Positions 1 to 13,599 of a DNA stretch of 64,000 nucleotides are shown in pieces. The notes below the pieces were generated by a model. It did not search any database. It saw only the letters and a list, made by a program, of their open reading frames with translations, and was not told the DNA's origin. Source of the DNA: Thamnaconus septentrionalis (Eukaryota; Chordata; Actinopteri; Tetraodontiformes; Monacanthidae); the NCBI GenBank assembly GCA_009823395.1, contig CM020506.1:20757001-20821000 (forward strand), given 5' to 3'. A program made the position numbers and the translations under genes. Numbering within the stretch: position 1 is the first letter of the stretch; the number at the start of each line of letters is the position of its first letter.

Positions 1-3000
1 ACTGTCATGCTGGGGACAGAAACCTACGTGCTGTACAATTTGACAGTGCGTACGTCAAACATTGAGCTGAGCTAGCTAGCTCCCCCTACCTTCTTTTCAA
101 ACTCTAATCAATTTTAAAGAGTGAGGAGAATTTGTTTTGGTCAAAATTGCACATAAAATGTGAAAAGAGCACAACAATTTACTTCTAAATTTTGTTGGAA
201 AAGAGATCATACTTGTTTTTTCGGGGAAATTGGGGTCACAACTCAGAGTAGGCTGAAACTCACGGAGATGACTGTAACGCTTTGAATGAACGAAGAAGGA
301 TGAGCCTGTTTGTATACAAAAACAAATACAAGAACTTGTCTGGATGCTTCTGAAGTCGGTCAAAGCGTTCTGAGTTGAAGTCTCTAACCCGTTTTACATT
401 AAGTGGTCTTGACTTACCCGTGTTACTTCAAATAGACAGTGTAGATCAGCCATGTGTTCCTCCATGACATAACCAGTTGCATCTGCTCATTAGATAATAC
501 TCTTATGAAACGCGCCCTTGTTTCAATTATTTTACATGACATTACTGCGATGAAACAGTTTTCACTTAACAAATTAATCACTTTTCTAAACGACGGCCAC
601 ATCACTTATCTCTCCATGTGTCACATTTTCTGACTCATCAAACACTTTAGCCGCCTCCTTCTGATCACTAAATGACCTTTCAAACACTGATTTTAATACG
701 GGCCTTTTTTTGCAATGTCTTCCTTACAACTCTCACACACGCCTAATCAGTGGAGTGAGGCTAAATCAAACGAGGAGACGAGGCCATGGTTTTAGTAAGG
801 TTTAGTAAGGTGAAAGCAGCAAAAACTGGCTAAGACAAAGAAGCCAGGAAAAAGGATGTCTGCAATGCAACGTTTACATCAACACTACCAGGAGCTCATG
901 CTTTTGCTGCTCTTTCAAAAAAAGGTTTAATGGAAACACTTTAAAAAGCTGTGGCACAAGAAACAATCCATCAGATCTTCGAGATGATACTATCACGATG
1001 CTAGTCTGAAATTGTAATAGTCATTCCTGAATTGTGTGTGCATTTTCCAACTTCTTGGAGGGTGTTTTTCTTGGTTCACTTCATCAAATGCTCTTTGTTT
1101 TTGCATGTGAAGCGCCACAGCTGAATTCTTTTACTTGAGCAACATAAGTTTGCAATCTGAAAACACACGGTGGAGCAGCTGTTGAGATTTTAAGTGAAAG
1201 CACACACATACAAAAAAAATATGAAAAGGGCTTCAACTCTGTGACATCTCTCTATACAATGCATTATACTTTATGTGTATATGTTTCTAATGTATAAGAA
1301 GCCTGTGATGCATTAAAACCTTTAGTTTGGGCCATGTCAGGTCTGTTTTTAAAACAACATAATATCCTGAGACTCCAGTTAAAGTCTGAAAGTTTGTCTT
1401 TTGGAAAGCACAATATAACTGACGGATTGAGGAGCAGTAATGCGAACCTGACAGTTGCTATAAAGAATCTACAAAAGCATCTCCAAGTATTTCAGTATGG
1501 TCACATGATTCGGGTTTTCGGCTCCATATTAGCCTGCTCTGCCCCCAGGCCGCAGTCAACTACAAGACGTCGCCGAGCTAAAGGTCAACACAAGAGCAGC
1601 GCGCGGCCTCCTCTGCAGAGTTTCTTGACCTCTGACCCCTGGAAGCACTTACCCTGTCATGCCGGCTGACCTCCCACGTTGCGCGTTAGATTTATTCAAA
1701 GGTCCCTTTGGAATGCCAAAACCTCTCCAATAAATATGAGCAAAGTCCAGAAGGAGGAGATGTGAGGTTAACATGACCAGCGCAGGGGAACCTCGCTATG
1801 GGGCTCGGTGGAGGAGAAGGAGCGCGCAGGACCGGGTGGCCGTCCTAAATCAACTCACCATCGAGATCTGGTGATCTCACCTCCTTGAGCCGTTTGTTTT
1901 TCCACCAAATTCAATTAACAGGATACGAAGCGAGGCCAAAAGTGACTTCAGAGGAGTGAGATGGCAAAGAGATGATGATGATAGAGGAGATGAAAGAGAA
2001 AAGGAATACAGTTTTATCCAGCTGAGAGCTCTGATAATGATGAAGGGAGCAATAAGAAAAATACTCATAAACTGTGGTAAACTTGACAGTTCAAAAAGCT
2101 TATACCTAACGTAAAGACAGGGAATGGTTCAAGTGAATTGAAGGAGACACACTTCCGCTATAATATGGATTTTTACATCAGGTCTCAGCTATGGAATTCT
2201 TCTGAACAAACCAAAAGACTTCAAAATACGTTGCTACCATCAACTGCTTCACGCTGGCGGGAAGAACAACCAAACAATGGGGTTTCTTACAATGTCAGTA
2301 TTCTTGCAAGGTCGGTGATTATTTTTAAATAGACAACAAATCATTCTAGAGGTTTTTAGTCCTTTGGGAGAAGATAATGTAGTATTATTTGTATTTAAGA
2401 TGGAGATGAATAATATTGTACGATCTACTTTCCCCCAGCAAAGGCTTTGAGAAAACATTTTCATTCATGCAGCGCTGCATTGGCTGATTCATGGTCATGA
2501 CTTGACTTTTATGTTTTCCTCTCTGGCACAACAAACTAACGTCAAAAGTCTTTTCTTTCTTTTTTTAAAAAAAAAAAAAAATCACATTTACAGTTCAATA
2601 TATTCACAATACCTGTGGCCCACCAAGGCCAAAAGGGATCAATAGTGAGTGCTGTGACAAAATGAGATATTAATATTGACATTGTGGCTCTGCTGTGTCC
2701 TGTGCGACCATTATATTCACTTTTGGACATCCCGGTTGCGGCGTTGCGCTTCTGACAGTGTGTGTGTAAAATCTGCAATGTCAAATCTGTACAGCACACC
2801 AGAGCAGGAAGATGAGTGCGAAACCCAGAAGCTGCTATCTCTTGTGGAATCAATTGGCAACAGTAATGTGCAAAAAAAACAACAACCAAAAAACCAAAAA
2901 CAACATCAGGAAACGCAAAACCAGTAGTTCTCAGAATTTGTAATAGAACTTGCTGTGTACCAGAGAGGCCGTCGCTGACACCACAATCACAGGGGATTCG

Positions 3001-4600
3001 GAGAATGTAAAAAAAAAAAAAATAATAAAAAGGAAGAACAGCACACACACACGCAGGTATCCTGACTTAGTACTCCACGCAGGCACGCAGACGCACCATG
3101 TGACTGCTGAGGGCAGACTGGAAGGTAAGGGATGCTGCTGACACACGGTGCAACCTCATCGGAAAAAAAAGTGGGACACCCTCCCAGCACCTGATCCACA
3201 ACTGCCGACAAATCCTTTTCAAACTGCTTTTCTTCTCCTGTCCGAGGCAGACAAACTCACTCCTCTCGTCTCCAAACAATTGGCCCTTTTTTTCTGCCAT
3301 TTGCACCAATGGGAGAAGGAGGGGTGGTGGTGGTGGTGGTGAGGGGGTTCTGAGAGAGACTTGCAAGGAGGGAAAAATACATCTGCCCCACAGAGCTGCA
3401 CTGTAGGGACTATGCTAATGTCCCGTGTGCGAGGGGCCTCCGGGACTGGGCGTCTGAGCTCAACTATCTTATAACACAGTTTACAAAAAGCCCAGGGCTC
3501 AGCCCTCAGGAAATCTGAGAGGCGGAGTATCTAGGCCGGTAGGGCAGGGAAGAAGGAAAGCGGAACAAAACATCTCAGGTACATTACGAAGGAGGCGTGC
3601 GTACTTTTTTAGCACAACTGAAAGATCGGCGTCTGTGTCAAGTTTGCATCTAAATGACGAGCGTAAGTTACAGTGCAGTGAGAACACTGAACTGGCCTCA
3701 TCCACGTAAAAGGTTGTTAACAGCAGGCTCTGGTAGCCGCTCTTCTGAGTTGTTCATTTTGACCACTTGACCACAATGCCAAAATGTCACTCATTTTAAA
3801 TGGCATGAAACAGAGGAGAAAGTCATTGAAAGTACAGGATAAAAAACAATTCCACTTCTAGGGAGGTGACCATTTTGTTTCCGTTACCCAGATATGGAAA
3901 ATAGCTCAGTATGTAAACCTGCTCTGGATATCATGAATTTTTAACCTGATGCCACATTTGGACAAGAAAGAATGTGCGGCCTAATGGCAAGTAAGAAACC
4001 TGTTTTCAAATATCATACACTGGGCCGTTAAATTGAAATTTCAGGCAAGAGTTTCTGACGAAAACATCACAACACATTGCAACGTCGATGCTAGTGCCAA
4101 CGCTAACATGCTCACCTGCTCAAGGACAGCACTCACCACTTTAGAGGTAGAAGGATCATCATTGGATGAGCACTTCATCGTTTATTCATAAATCTTGATC
4201 CAGCTGGACCAATCACCACACAGAGACACACACACACCTGTATCTAATTGTACATTTGAATGAAAATTAACATTGTTTAGCACGTTGGCAACAACTGAAG
4301 AATGATGAGTAAAAAGAGAAAGGGAAGAAGAGAATGTAAGAAATCGCAGACAGAAATGTTACCCCACTATGAAGGAAGGCATCACGGGACATGTTGGAGG
4401 GCCGACGTGGGGAGGCAGATAGCATGTGCACTAAACTCATGCTCAGGCTGTGTGAAGGCAAGTGAGCAGCATCAGATCAGTTCAGTGCTGAACACTCACT
4501 TCCACCATCAGATTGTTGCTCCGATATCTCGCTCTGCAGTCTGGAAACGGCTGCAGTCAAAACAGATAATCAGCCAAACATGCAAACGCAGAGATGTACC
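1..4600. other. Intergenic, no gene recognised
   Basis: All open frames here are short, non-homologous and mostly overlapping. Present are an A-run near 2566-2580, a second near 3009-3021, a TGG run at about 3324-3341 and short CA tracts. I see no known protein motif, RNA gene or transposon ends. Confidence 0.6.
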
Positions 4601-4607
4601 CCAACCT

Positions 4608-5125
4608 CCACACACACACATACACACACATGCACACACAATCCAGAAAGCTCCGATTCTACTGCAAGAGGCTTTGATGGAGGTGTCCTGATGTGACATG
4701 TTCGCTCGTCTCTCTTTCATCTGATTATTTTGTCTTTGAGCTGATTGCATTTTTGACAAGTGTGCACGCTATCGTCCTTCACAATCTAGCTGCTTTTCAT
4801 TTCCTCTCACTTTTATTGCTTTTATCTTTTTTGGGTGGGGTGTTAAATGTTTTTTTGTATTGCGCCCCATTTCAGCATCTTGCAGTCTCCTTTATGCCTG
4901 GCTGTGTTATGTTGCCCTATTTTAACGCTGTTGTGTAAAAGAAAAAACGTAACAATCATGTAGACTTAGAAATTGTTTGTACATAAATGTAAAAAAAAAA
5001 AGAAATAAAATTAAATCTAAAATCTGAACTGTTAAAAAAATATTGTGAACATTGATACAAATATTGTATTCGTCACATCTTTTATGTATGTTTATATGTA
5101 TACTGTATATACAGACACACACACA
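4608..5125. repeat. CA-rich tracts and AT-rich spacer
   Basis: Imperfect CA repeats lie at about 4608-4638 and 5107-5126, with an AT-rich interval between them that includes an A-run near 4991-5000. Confidence 0.7.
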
Positions 5126-5668
5126 CATCAAGAAGATTTTTCAGTAGTTTTGTGTGAAGAAGAGACAACTTTCACACACTTAGGTGGGGCAGGCGATGGA
5201 AACTGGGCCAACAGAAATCTGAGATCTGGATGTGAGCGCAGAAATAAAGAGGCGTTGAAAAAAAGGAAGGAAAAGACGGTCCTCACCTGCTGCACATTGG
5301 TTTGCTTACATTTAGCAACTCACTGAAACCCCCCAGCCCCCACCTCCCCCTCCACCACCATCTCCTGCCCGACCCACCGTGACCCCGTGACTACTTCCAC
5401 ACGGCCTCCAGGAGCTGCTGCTCCGTCGCGTCTTTAATTTCAGTGCCATTGTTGCGACAGCCCTGACACTCTGCTGCATTGTCCTCCGTGCCGCTCAGAC
5501 ACGGCGAGGCTGTTTTGTCACCTGCGGAGGAGCCGTTTTATGAGGGCAGAAACCACTGCAGGCGCTCGCAGCTGCTCAACTTGACGAGCACCGCGCACAA
5601 TGTGCGTTTCCTAAACAGTTTAACCTCATTATCAAGCCGCCATCACGTCGCGCTAGACACACACACGT

Positions 5669-5698
5669 TCGTGCGCGCACACACACACACACACACAA
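5669..5698. repeat. (CA)n microsatellite
   Basis: A pure CA run follows a short GCGCGC alternation. The mixed purine-pyrimidine alternation could favour left-handed DNA. Confidence 0.9.
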
Positions 5699-5789
5699 AG
5701 AAAGAAATAAGACAGTGAAGTATTTTTCGCGTTTTATTCTTGTAAAATAGTTTTGCCTTTTGTGTGGTATGGGTGGAAGAATTGTAAGA

Positions 5790-6162
5790 ATGGATGGATG
5801 GCTAGATGAATGGATGAGTGATGAATGGATGAGTGATGGATGGATGAATGGGTGGATGGATGGGTGGATGAATAATGGAGGAATTGATGGACGATGGATG
5901 GATGGATGGATGGATGGATAATGGAGGAATTGATAGACGATGGATGGATGGATGGATGGATGGATGGATGGGCAGATGTTATGGATGATGGATGGATGAT
6001 GAATAAATATATGGATGTATGATGGATATCCATACTGTCCATACTGTCCAGCCATCCATGCTGTATGGATGGCTGGACGGATGATGGATAGATGGATGGA
6101 CAGATGTTGCGGATGGGTGGATGGATGGATGGATGGATGAGTGATGGATGGATGGATGGATG
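5790..6162. repeat. TGGA/TGAT minisatellite with internal palindrome
   Basis: About 370 bases of degenerate ATGGATGG units with larger-order repetition: a block of about 55 bases ending in GGAGGAATTGATAGACGATGG-like sequence recurs. Near 6030-6060 the array briefly switches to the opposite strand (CCATCC) and forms a hairpin at 6046-6078. The apparent long His-Pro-Ser-Ile frames here are translation of the repeat, not genes. Confidence 0.92.
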
Positions 6163-8197
6163 TGCTGATCACCAGATCACAGTGGGCGCTGTCTTTCCTT
6201 GGTGAAAAACAGAACTGGTGTGTTGTTGTTGTTTTGAAATCACAATAATGGAAGATACACTATAATGACACTTCAGTGTTCTATTTAAACTGATCCGAAT
6301 GACAATTGCTAGTAAACGAGCGTTCGTCCTCTTCTCTGAAGACAAAGGTACTCCTGGAGTTCTTCTGGAGGCCTGCTGATGACTGAGTCCGATAGCACCG
6401 CAGCGGCCTCCCTCCACGTTGCGCGGCAGAATCACAAGCGCTGATGCGCGGTGGATAAGAGGCTGCATCCAGCACAATGTTTTTACTGTGCTGCAGCAGA
6501 CGCAAGCCATTGTGACTGGCCCAGAGTCAATGTGGGCCCAGGCATGGCCAGCCGAGGCTGTCTGACCTTTCCATCATAGACAATGAGCTACGCACAAAAT
6601 CCACTTTTAAACTCCGCTCGGGGAAAATGCCAATAACAAAATTTACTCCTTGCTGTGTAAAGTTAGAGCCACAAGTCTGTCATGTGAGCGCAGATAACAG
6701 TGAACAGGTTTTACAGTCCTCCCTCCTCTGTCCAAGTGCACTGGGGCTGAGGTTTCCTCTCTGAACTGGGTCTTCGGTGAATAAACATGATCAAGCCGCT
6801 CGCTTACACCCTCGTATTGTGCTTTTTATTGTCGTTTAAGAAAATGCTTCCTTTTCGCGAGAGCCGCCGCCCCTCCTGGTCACAGGAGAGGACAAAGACG
6901 GCTGTACCTGGGACGAGGCAGCGTGGAGCTCCAGCACAATCACTGTGGATTAAATAACGTTTTCAGGTTATTGCTTAAGATGTTGGGGGGGGGATTGCCT
7001 CACGTATCATGTAAACAGTTACTGTAAGGGTGATGTGGGGAATGCAAAAATCCAGTAAGTGCCTTAAATGTCCGCAAATATCTTTTATTAAAGTTTGCAT
7101 AGTCGACAGCAAGCGCCACTATGGCTGAACAAAAACACCGATATGTGTCACTAGTCTCAGGTGAGGATTGGGGAGATTTTTTTTTCACATATTATATTTA
7201 CACAGTTACACATCAGAGGGTGAAGGGTGAAACTGTTTTTGACATTTTCCACACGATAATTCATCTGACTTTGTACAATGTATCATGTGAATCATATTTA
7301 ATGAGCTCTGAATATTCAATAAAAGGTTAATATCTTGTTGCTATGGTTTGGTCTGTGGAACAACAATGTGTGCATTTCACCTCTAGGCCTTCAGTGACAT
7401 CGTCCTACCTAAATTAATACACCTCGTAATATCATCAGTAATGTTAAAACAAACAAAGTTTTAATAAGTCCAGCAAAAGTACAGTATGTTCTGTGAGCTT
7501 AAACAGGTTTGTCCAATAAACTGCGCATTGTTGCATTTCATATAAAACACCAACGAGACAAAAACAAAACAAACTTTTCATTGAAAATAAAAGCAAACAG
7601 TTAATTTGCATTTGTTTTTGTGAGTGTGCCACAGCGAAACAACCGAACAATAATGCGCCACATTATTTACACGATGAATTGCTGACGATCCGGCAGTTTA
7701 CCTTCTCTTCCTTTTGGGGTTAGTTAAGTCTGTCTGGCTCTCACGATTGCTTCTCCAGTCACCGTTCAACGTCAGCCATAAAACCAGCTAGCTGGCTCTG
7801 GCATCGCAGACTTGAGATCTGATTGGCTATCGCAACTGACTGTGTTTGTTCACTGACAGCACACAGGAGCCTGCAGCTGGATACTGTTGATGTCGATTCT
7901 GAAGGCCTCAGGCAGATTTCATGGAACCTGAGAACACAAGCTAGTTGAAACAGGATTGGATAAAAACTCTACCATAACATACAACAACAGAAGCAGCTGA
8001 ACGACACAAATTAATTTCCGAACGGAGAAATACAGTTATTTGAATTGAATTGAACCAAGTGGATATTATATGAGAGAATAACTTTCCTAAAAATTTTAAC
8101 TTTTCTGTAACTTTTCAGCAGAAAATACCTTGCTGGTCTAAATGAGCTCTCTCTTATTGTACTGTGCGAGCAAGCAGGGAGCACAGCATGTTTCCGA
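6163..8197. other. Intergenic, no gene recognised
   Basis: Unique-looking sequence of mixed composition. Open frames are short and lack recognisable domains. No transposon ends are seen. Confidence 0.55.
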
Positions 8198-8222
8198 TAT
8201 ATATATATATATATATATATAC
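8198..8222. repeat. (TA)n microsatellite
   Basis: About twelve perfect TA units. Confidence 0.9.
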
Positions 8223-8808
8223 CAACCTACAGGCGGCTGCTACGTTTACCCGGGTGTGTGTGCACGAGGAGGAACTTGGTTTGGTGGATTTATATGACAG
8301 GAAGCCAGCTTGAAGTCGGGCCACACAGCTAGTAGGATGCTGAGGGCTGTGAGGGGCCTGTCCCCAGCCGTGGGAGAAGAAGGAGAAGGTAAGGGGAAGT
8401 TTGTGCCACCTCGCTTCGAGAACCTGTCATTACTGTGGCCTTCTGTTCTCTGTTCCGTTCGCCAAACAAAGATCAGAAAACTAATATATTGTTGCAAAGG
8501 GGCCGGCCGGGGCTAGCATCATGACAGAGGGCACGCGTCCACTATCAACACAGTCCCAGCTCCACCTCAGGCCACTTCATCTGTCTCTCACCCGACTAAT
8601 CCTGTAATGACAACCGGCGAAAGGGAGAGTCTGCGGCACGGAGAAGGAGACCAGGAGGGAATGGTGGAGGAAAAAGCTGGCAGCAACCTGCACATCAGAA
8701 CAAATACCTTTAGAACTGGGGACCGAACAGACGAGTTTAATATTGGCAACCGTCCATGTTGTCACAGGAGGAAAGAAAGAAAATACTGCAACGGAGGCGC
8801 ACAAGGAA

Positions 8809-8814
<6 letters not shown>

Positions 8815-8863
<49 letters not shown>
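8815..8863. repeat. (GT)n microsatellite
   Basis: About 24 perfect GT units ending in TTGTTC. It creates false Val-Cys and Thr-His frames on both strands. Confidence 0.93.
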
Positions 8864-8864
<1 letters not shown>

Positions 8865-11800
8865 GTTCAAAATTCATACGCTCCATTGTGAATGCTGAGG
8901 GAGCAGCAGGGGATCATGTGACAGGAGTCAGACTGAAGCCCGGCGCCTACACGTCTTGGGGGTCATACTGGGGTCATCATTTAGCCACTATGCCCTCCGC
9001 CACACACACACTCACACACAAAGGCACAAAGCATAAGTGTGGCACTCATCCTGTTCTTCCTCTTCTTCTTCTTCTCCCACAGTGCCATTGCATCGCTTTG
9101 CACTTTGCACACATTGAGAATTTTGCTTTTGTTTTTAAAATGATTAAGTCACATTAAACATGAGTGGTTCATTGTTTTATGGATTCCAATTTCGTGGCAT
9201 TGCAATACTATAACTCAACCCAAGCAATGTCATTCAATGCACACAACCGGTTTTATGGTGGGATGCAAACCAGAAACCAAAAATCCTAAAGGTGCACAAA
9301 ACAAACAAATTGAAAATCAAATCAGGCTTGACGCCCCGAGTCGCTCCACGAGCCTCTTCTCCCTTCTCCCAGGTCACGTAATCCGAGATTCTGGTGTCCT
9401 GTCCTTTCTCCACATTATCCCGAGCCATTAGTGACATCAGCTCGTTGTCAGATGCGGGACACAAGGAAGTCAAGGGAAGGAGACACTGGGGAAATGACGG
9501 CCAGCGAGTGAGATAGAAGGAAAATACTTTCTGCAGAGGCATTATTTAGATAGAGAGGGTTAGCGCCAGGAGAGAGGTGCTGGATCAGGTTCCGCTATGT
9601 TTTCATGTTCTCTCTCCATTACAGTAATGTGCCGAGGCCACTTAACTAATGCACAAAAGCACTGTGATACCCACAATAAACAGCATTACACAATGAATTA
9701 GCGTGCGAGAGGCGGCGGGAGCCACTGAAAAATGTAGACTGCGCATACTTAACCCCCATCTCTTCTTCTGTCTAAACACACACAGAGAGATGACTAACTT
9801 CATTACCCTCCCCATTCCTCTTAGTGAGCGCAGCGAATTGAAACCTAATTACCACACCAGAGCCAAATTAAAAGCTTTTCCTCTCAATGGCTGCAATCCA
9901 TCTCCTGACAAATGAGCAGCGCCACTTCCACTGTGTTACCGCCCGCTTTCTCCCCTTCCTGCATTCAAACCTCTCCATTCATGCCAGCACACTTCCTCTT
10001 TGCGGCAACTCTGAGGCAACAGCTTTGATACCAGCGGGACGTTTGCTCTCCCGCGCGCGACTTATCAATCTTTTATCCATGACAAAATATTTGGAATAGA
10101 AACAAATTTGTCCGAACGCAGCTGTTTTGATTCCAATGTTTCTAACCAAAATTGGTGCATGGCGTGATGAAATTGAGAGTCCGAGGGCGGTTCAGTGTAT
10201 TTGGAAGGTCCATTGGTAGTCCATGTTGTCAGATCTGATCCTAGCATGAGCCGTAGGCTAATTTGTTCTTCAGGTCAGTGACTTCATGCATTTGTTCTCT
10301 AAATTTTCTGTGATACATCCCAACATCTATTCCTTTTCAACACATGATAAATAAATCCATTCATTTATTTGTCCAAGTCCATGTCATCCATACTTCTTAT
10401 TAGATTTGATTTGTTTGATGCACCAAAAAAAGAAGTCGGTGACTTGAATGTCACAGACTGTAGATGGAGATTGGCTCCTATACCGTCGTCTGGAGCAATG
10501 CATCTTTTCCTGTTGTATGTGAGATTCAGTTATTTGACTGAACTGACTGTGCAAATGCTACGCAATGGAATAACTTTAACTCTTCTAATGTGACTAACGA
10601 AGCACTGAGTTAATGCCACAGCCATGGAGTGTCCATCACTGGTGATCCCGCCTATCAGACTTCCAAATAGAATCACAAGAAGCTATCCCATGCAGTATCA
10701 AGACTTTCGCATCAGACCTTGAAGAAGCCTATGTATCTGCAAAGGTGGAGTTACTGTAAGACCTTAAAATGTGCCTGGGATGAAATGTAATCACTTTAAC
10801 CATCTGCTCTGCTGTAATTGCACTGACTAATTAATGATGGCATGTATCAGTTAGAGATCAGATGTTTTGGGCTGTGGGGGGGTTTCGCCTAATCCAATGA
10901 TGCCTTCTCTTAACAGACAGTGCAGGCTCCCAGACAGCAAGGTTATCAGACTGGCTCTGTGCTCGCTGCCACTTAATGGAGATGGCAAGAGATTGCGGCT
11001 CACAAATTCACTATTACTGTTACATTCTGCTATATTTTCTTGTCTCTGGTATTTCTACTTTCTGAAAGGGGGGTGGGAGGGTGGCAGCTAACTTGTAGGA
11101 AGCAGCCACTGTTGCCAATACCTCCGGGAACAAAGAACCAAAGCAAAGCTCTTTACAGAGAGCACGGTCCAGTCCGTCACTTGTTAGTGTGTTGCGCAAC
11201 AGAAAGATGGTCAATGAAAAACTGGTTTACGATGAGATTTCATCTGATTGATCCGCAGCGGCCCCAAATCTTTAAAAAACAACCAATGCTAATAGATGTA
11301 GCAATAGATTGATCTTCCCATAGATTGTGAAAGCTATTTCTCAGACGACGTGGTTATCACATGGAGGGCAAAGTGCTCTTTATTTGTAAGTGTTTATCAC
11401 TGGGCAATCACAGTTGAATTGGTTTGGATCGATGACAGATCACTTGTGTTCAGTCTGAAGATACTAATGCCATTATTTTCCCTCTGCCTCCATCTCTATA
11501 TGTCCATTACAATCCAGTTAACCCAATGTAAAAGACCCCAGGGAGCCCGGCAGAGGACTTATCCAAAACACATTACTATGGCCAACTACATTTACGGTTT
11601 AAGGTTTGTTCAGTCTGAGCATCGCGATTAAATTAAAGAGAAGATTCCCATGCTTGCTTTACCAGGAACATTGAGATTTCCCTTTATGTTAATTCCAGTA
11701 GTGAACAATATATTTTATTCCTTAAGGTACTTCTTGTTGTTTTTGAGTGGGCAGCAACTTCAATGTAAATTCCAGTAAAAAGTGGATGTACAATGTTGGA

Positions 11801-13410
11801 AGATAAGAGAGACCTGGTGTAGGTAGTGGGTGCGGAGAATACAGGCAATACACAGAAAAGGGTGTCCAGTGGTTGTGTATCATGATGGTTTAACTTGGTT
11901 CTTGTATGTTGCTCAAGCTGGTCACACAACACACTGGCAGCATCTCAGAGCATTTGGCCACGTGGACGACTTGTTGAAGTTCAAAGTGAGCAGCAGAGTG
12001 AGGAAGAAAGAAAATTCAAATGTTTTGAACATGGTTTTTGATGTTGATGTTCAGCTGGTCCGAGTCTTTCACTACTGCTGATCTACTGGGATTTCCACAA
12101 CATCACAACCATCTCTGGGGTTTTACAGAGAATGGTCCCAACGCGTAACCAAAAACAGGAGCAGTGAAGCCTTGTTTGAAGTCGCCAAATTGAAGCATTT
12201 GCTGTGGAGTAATTTAACCCTTGTCATCATTCTTCATGATTTCATCTGTCAAGCCAGTTAGGATGACAGTTTGACTGCGTGACAGAGCCGAACTGCTGCC
12301 ATCTGTACAGGAGGACCTTTTCACAGGGTGCCTTTGCACAACCCTGGAAAACAACCACCTCCTGGTGGTGGAGGAGCGGCGAAGTGGAGCCAGCAAAAGG
12401 CGGCGATATTTCATCTTTACGCGGGGGGACATAACACAGGGAGGTCATACGCCAGCAGAGATCCTGCTCTTATATGGAGCTGCAGTCATCATCTGCCGTG
12501 TGTTGACCAACCGGTGCTAAACACCGAACCTCATCTCTCGGCCACTCTCGTCGCTGTAACCTTCTTTCACTTTGAGATAAGCACTCGCAGTAATCTCCCG
12601 CTTTTCCCTTTCTCCTTTTGCACCCTCTCTTTCTTAGCTCTGCCTCTCTACTTTTATCTCAGCCTCTTGCTTTAGCTCCCCTAACCCCCAAACCCCTACA
12701 CACACACACACACACCTCCCCACCTCCTCCACCCTACTGAGACCTGCGCAGCCCCTGCTCCAGCCTCAGCCCCCTACCAGTCGGAGCCAGAGGCCGCCGT
12801 CTGCTCGGTGTGTGTGCAAATAATAATCACTCAAAGCATATAGTAAGTACCATGGAGAATGCGTGACTTAGGCCTTTGTGCTCGGCCTTCAGGCGGAGGC
12901 AGCGTAAAGGCGACGGAGCGTTGCTCAGAAGTTTTTTTGTGTGTCAATGTTTACGCTGATCCGGCCGCATTGGGAGGTGAGGTTCTCTGCACTGTGACGC
13001 TCCGCAGAGGAGCTACGGCTTCATAGAAATGTGCCCGGCGCTGATAATCAAAATAGATGTTTGTTTTTTTTTGACAGTGACCATCTTTGGATGGCATGAA
13101 TAACCAACCGCCGGATGGCCAAGTCAGAGCAGATTTGCTTTTATCTGCTGGAGACTGGACGCCTTGGTTGATTCCAAACATCGGCTCTGACCGCCATGTT
13201 GTGACAAACGGCTTCCCCTCCTCAACACTTGATCTCTCTTATCCACGCCAGAGAACACGGCAACACTCGGTGTGTTACATCTTACTCAGCATGCACTAGC
13301 ACACCTGACCCGTTCGTTGGAACATTTCAGGAATAGAACCTTTTGGAAATGTCTTCTTTATGTCTTTGTCTCTTTATTTCAACAAAGAAAAACTTTCTCC
13401 TTTCTAATGA
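8864..13410. other. Intergenic; unique-looking, possible conserved non-coding blocks
   Basis: No coding exon is recognised. The intervals 9590-9900 and 10790-11010 are free of simple repeats, balanced in composition, and contain ATTA-type homeodomain cores (for example ACTAATTAATGATGG near 10827-10841). They look like candidates for conserved elements, but this cannot be shown without alignment. A small CTT run is at about 9058-9075. Confidence 0.4.
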
Positions 13411-13451
13411 TAATAATAAAAATAATAATAATGATAATAATAATAATAATT
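13404..13451. repeat. (AAT)n-type microsatellite
   Basis: Imperfect AATAATGATAAT repeats, about 45 bases. Confidence 0.88.
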
Positions 13452-13599
13452 GCTTGAATTTGATTGCGCATCAGCACAGTAGCCAGCAGACAGTTGCCTT
13501 ACTTAACACCTCTCCCACTCAGCGAGGCCCTTCTTCATTATCACAATATGGTAATTCCGACCATGATAATCTGTCTCAGATTGTACCTGCCTTTGTGTT

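Noticed and set aside
5576..6172. 198-codon frame rich in His-Pro-Ser-Ile
   Set aside because: Direct translation of the TGGA minisatellite; unrelated frames overlap it.
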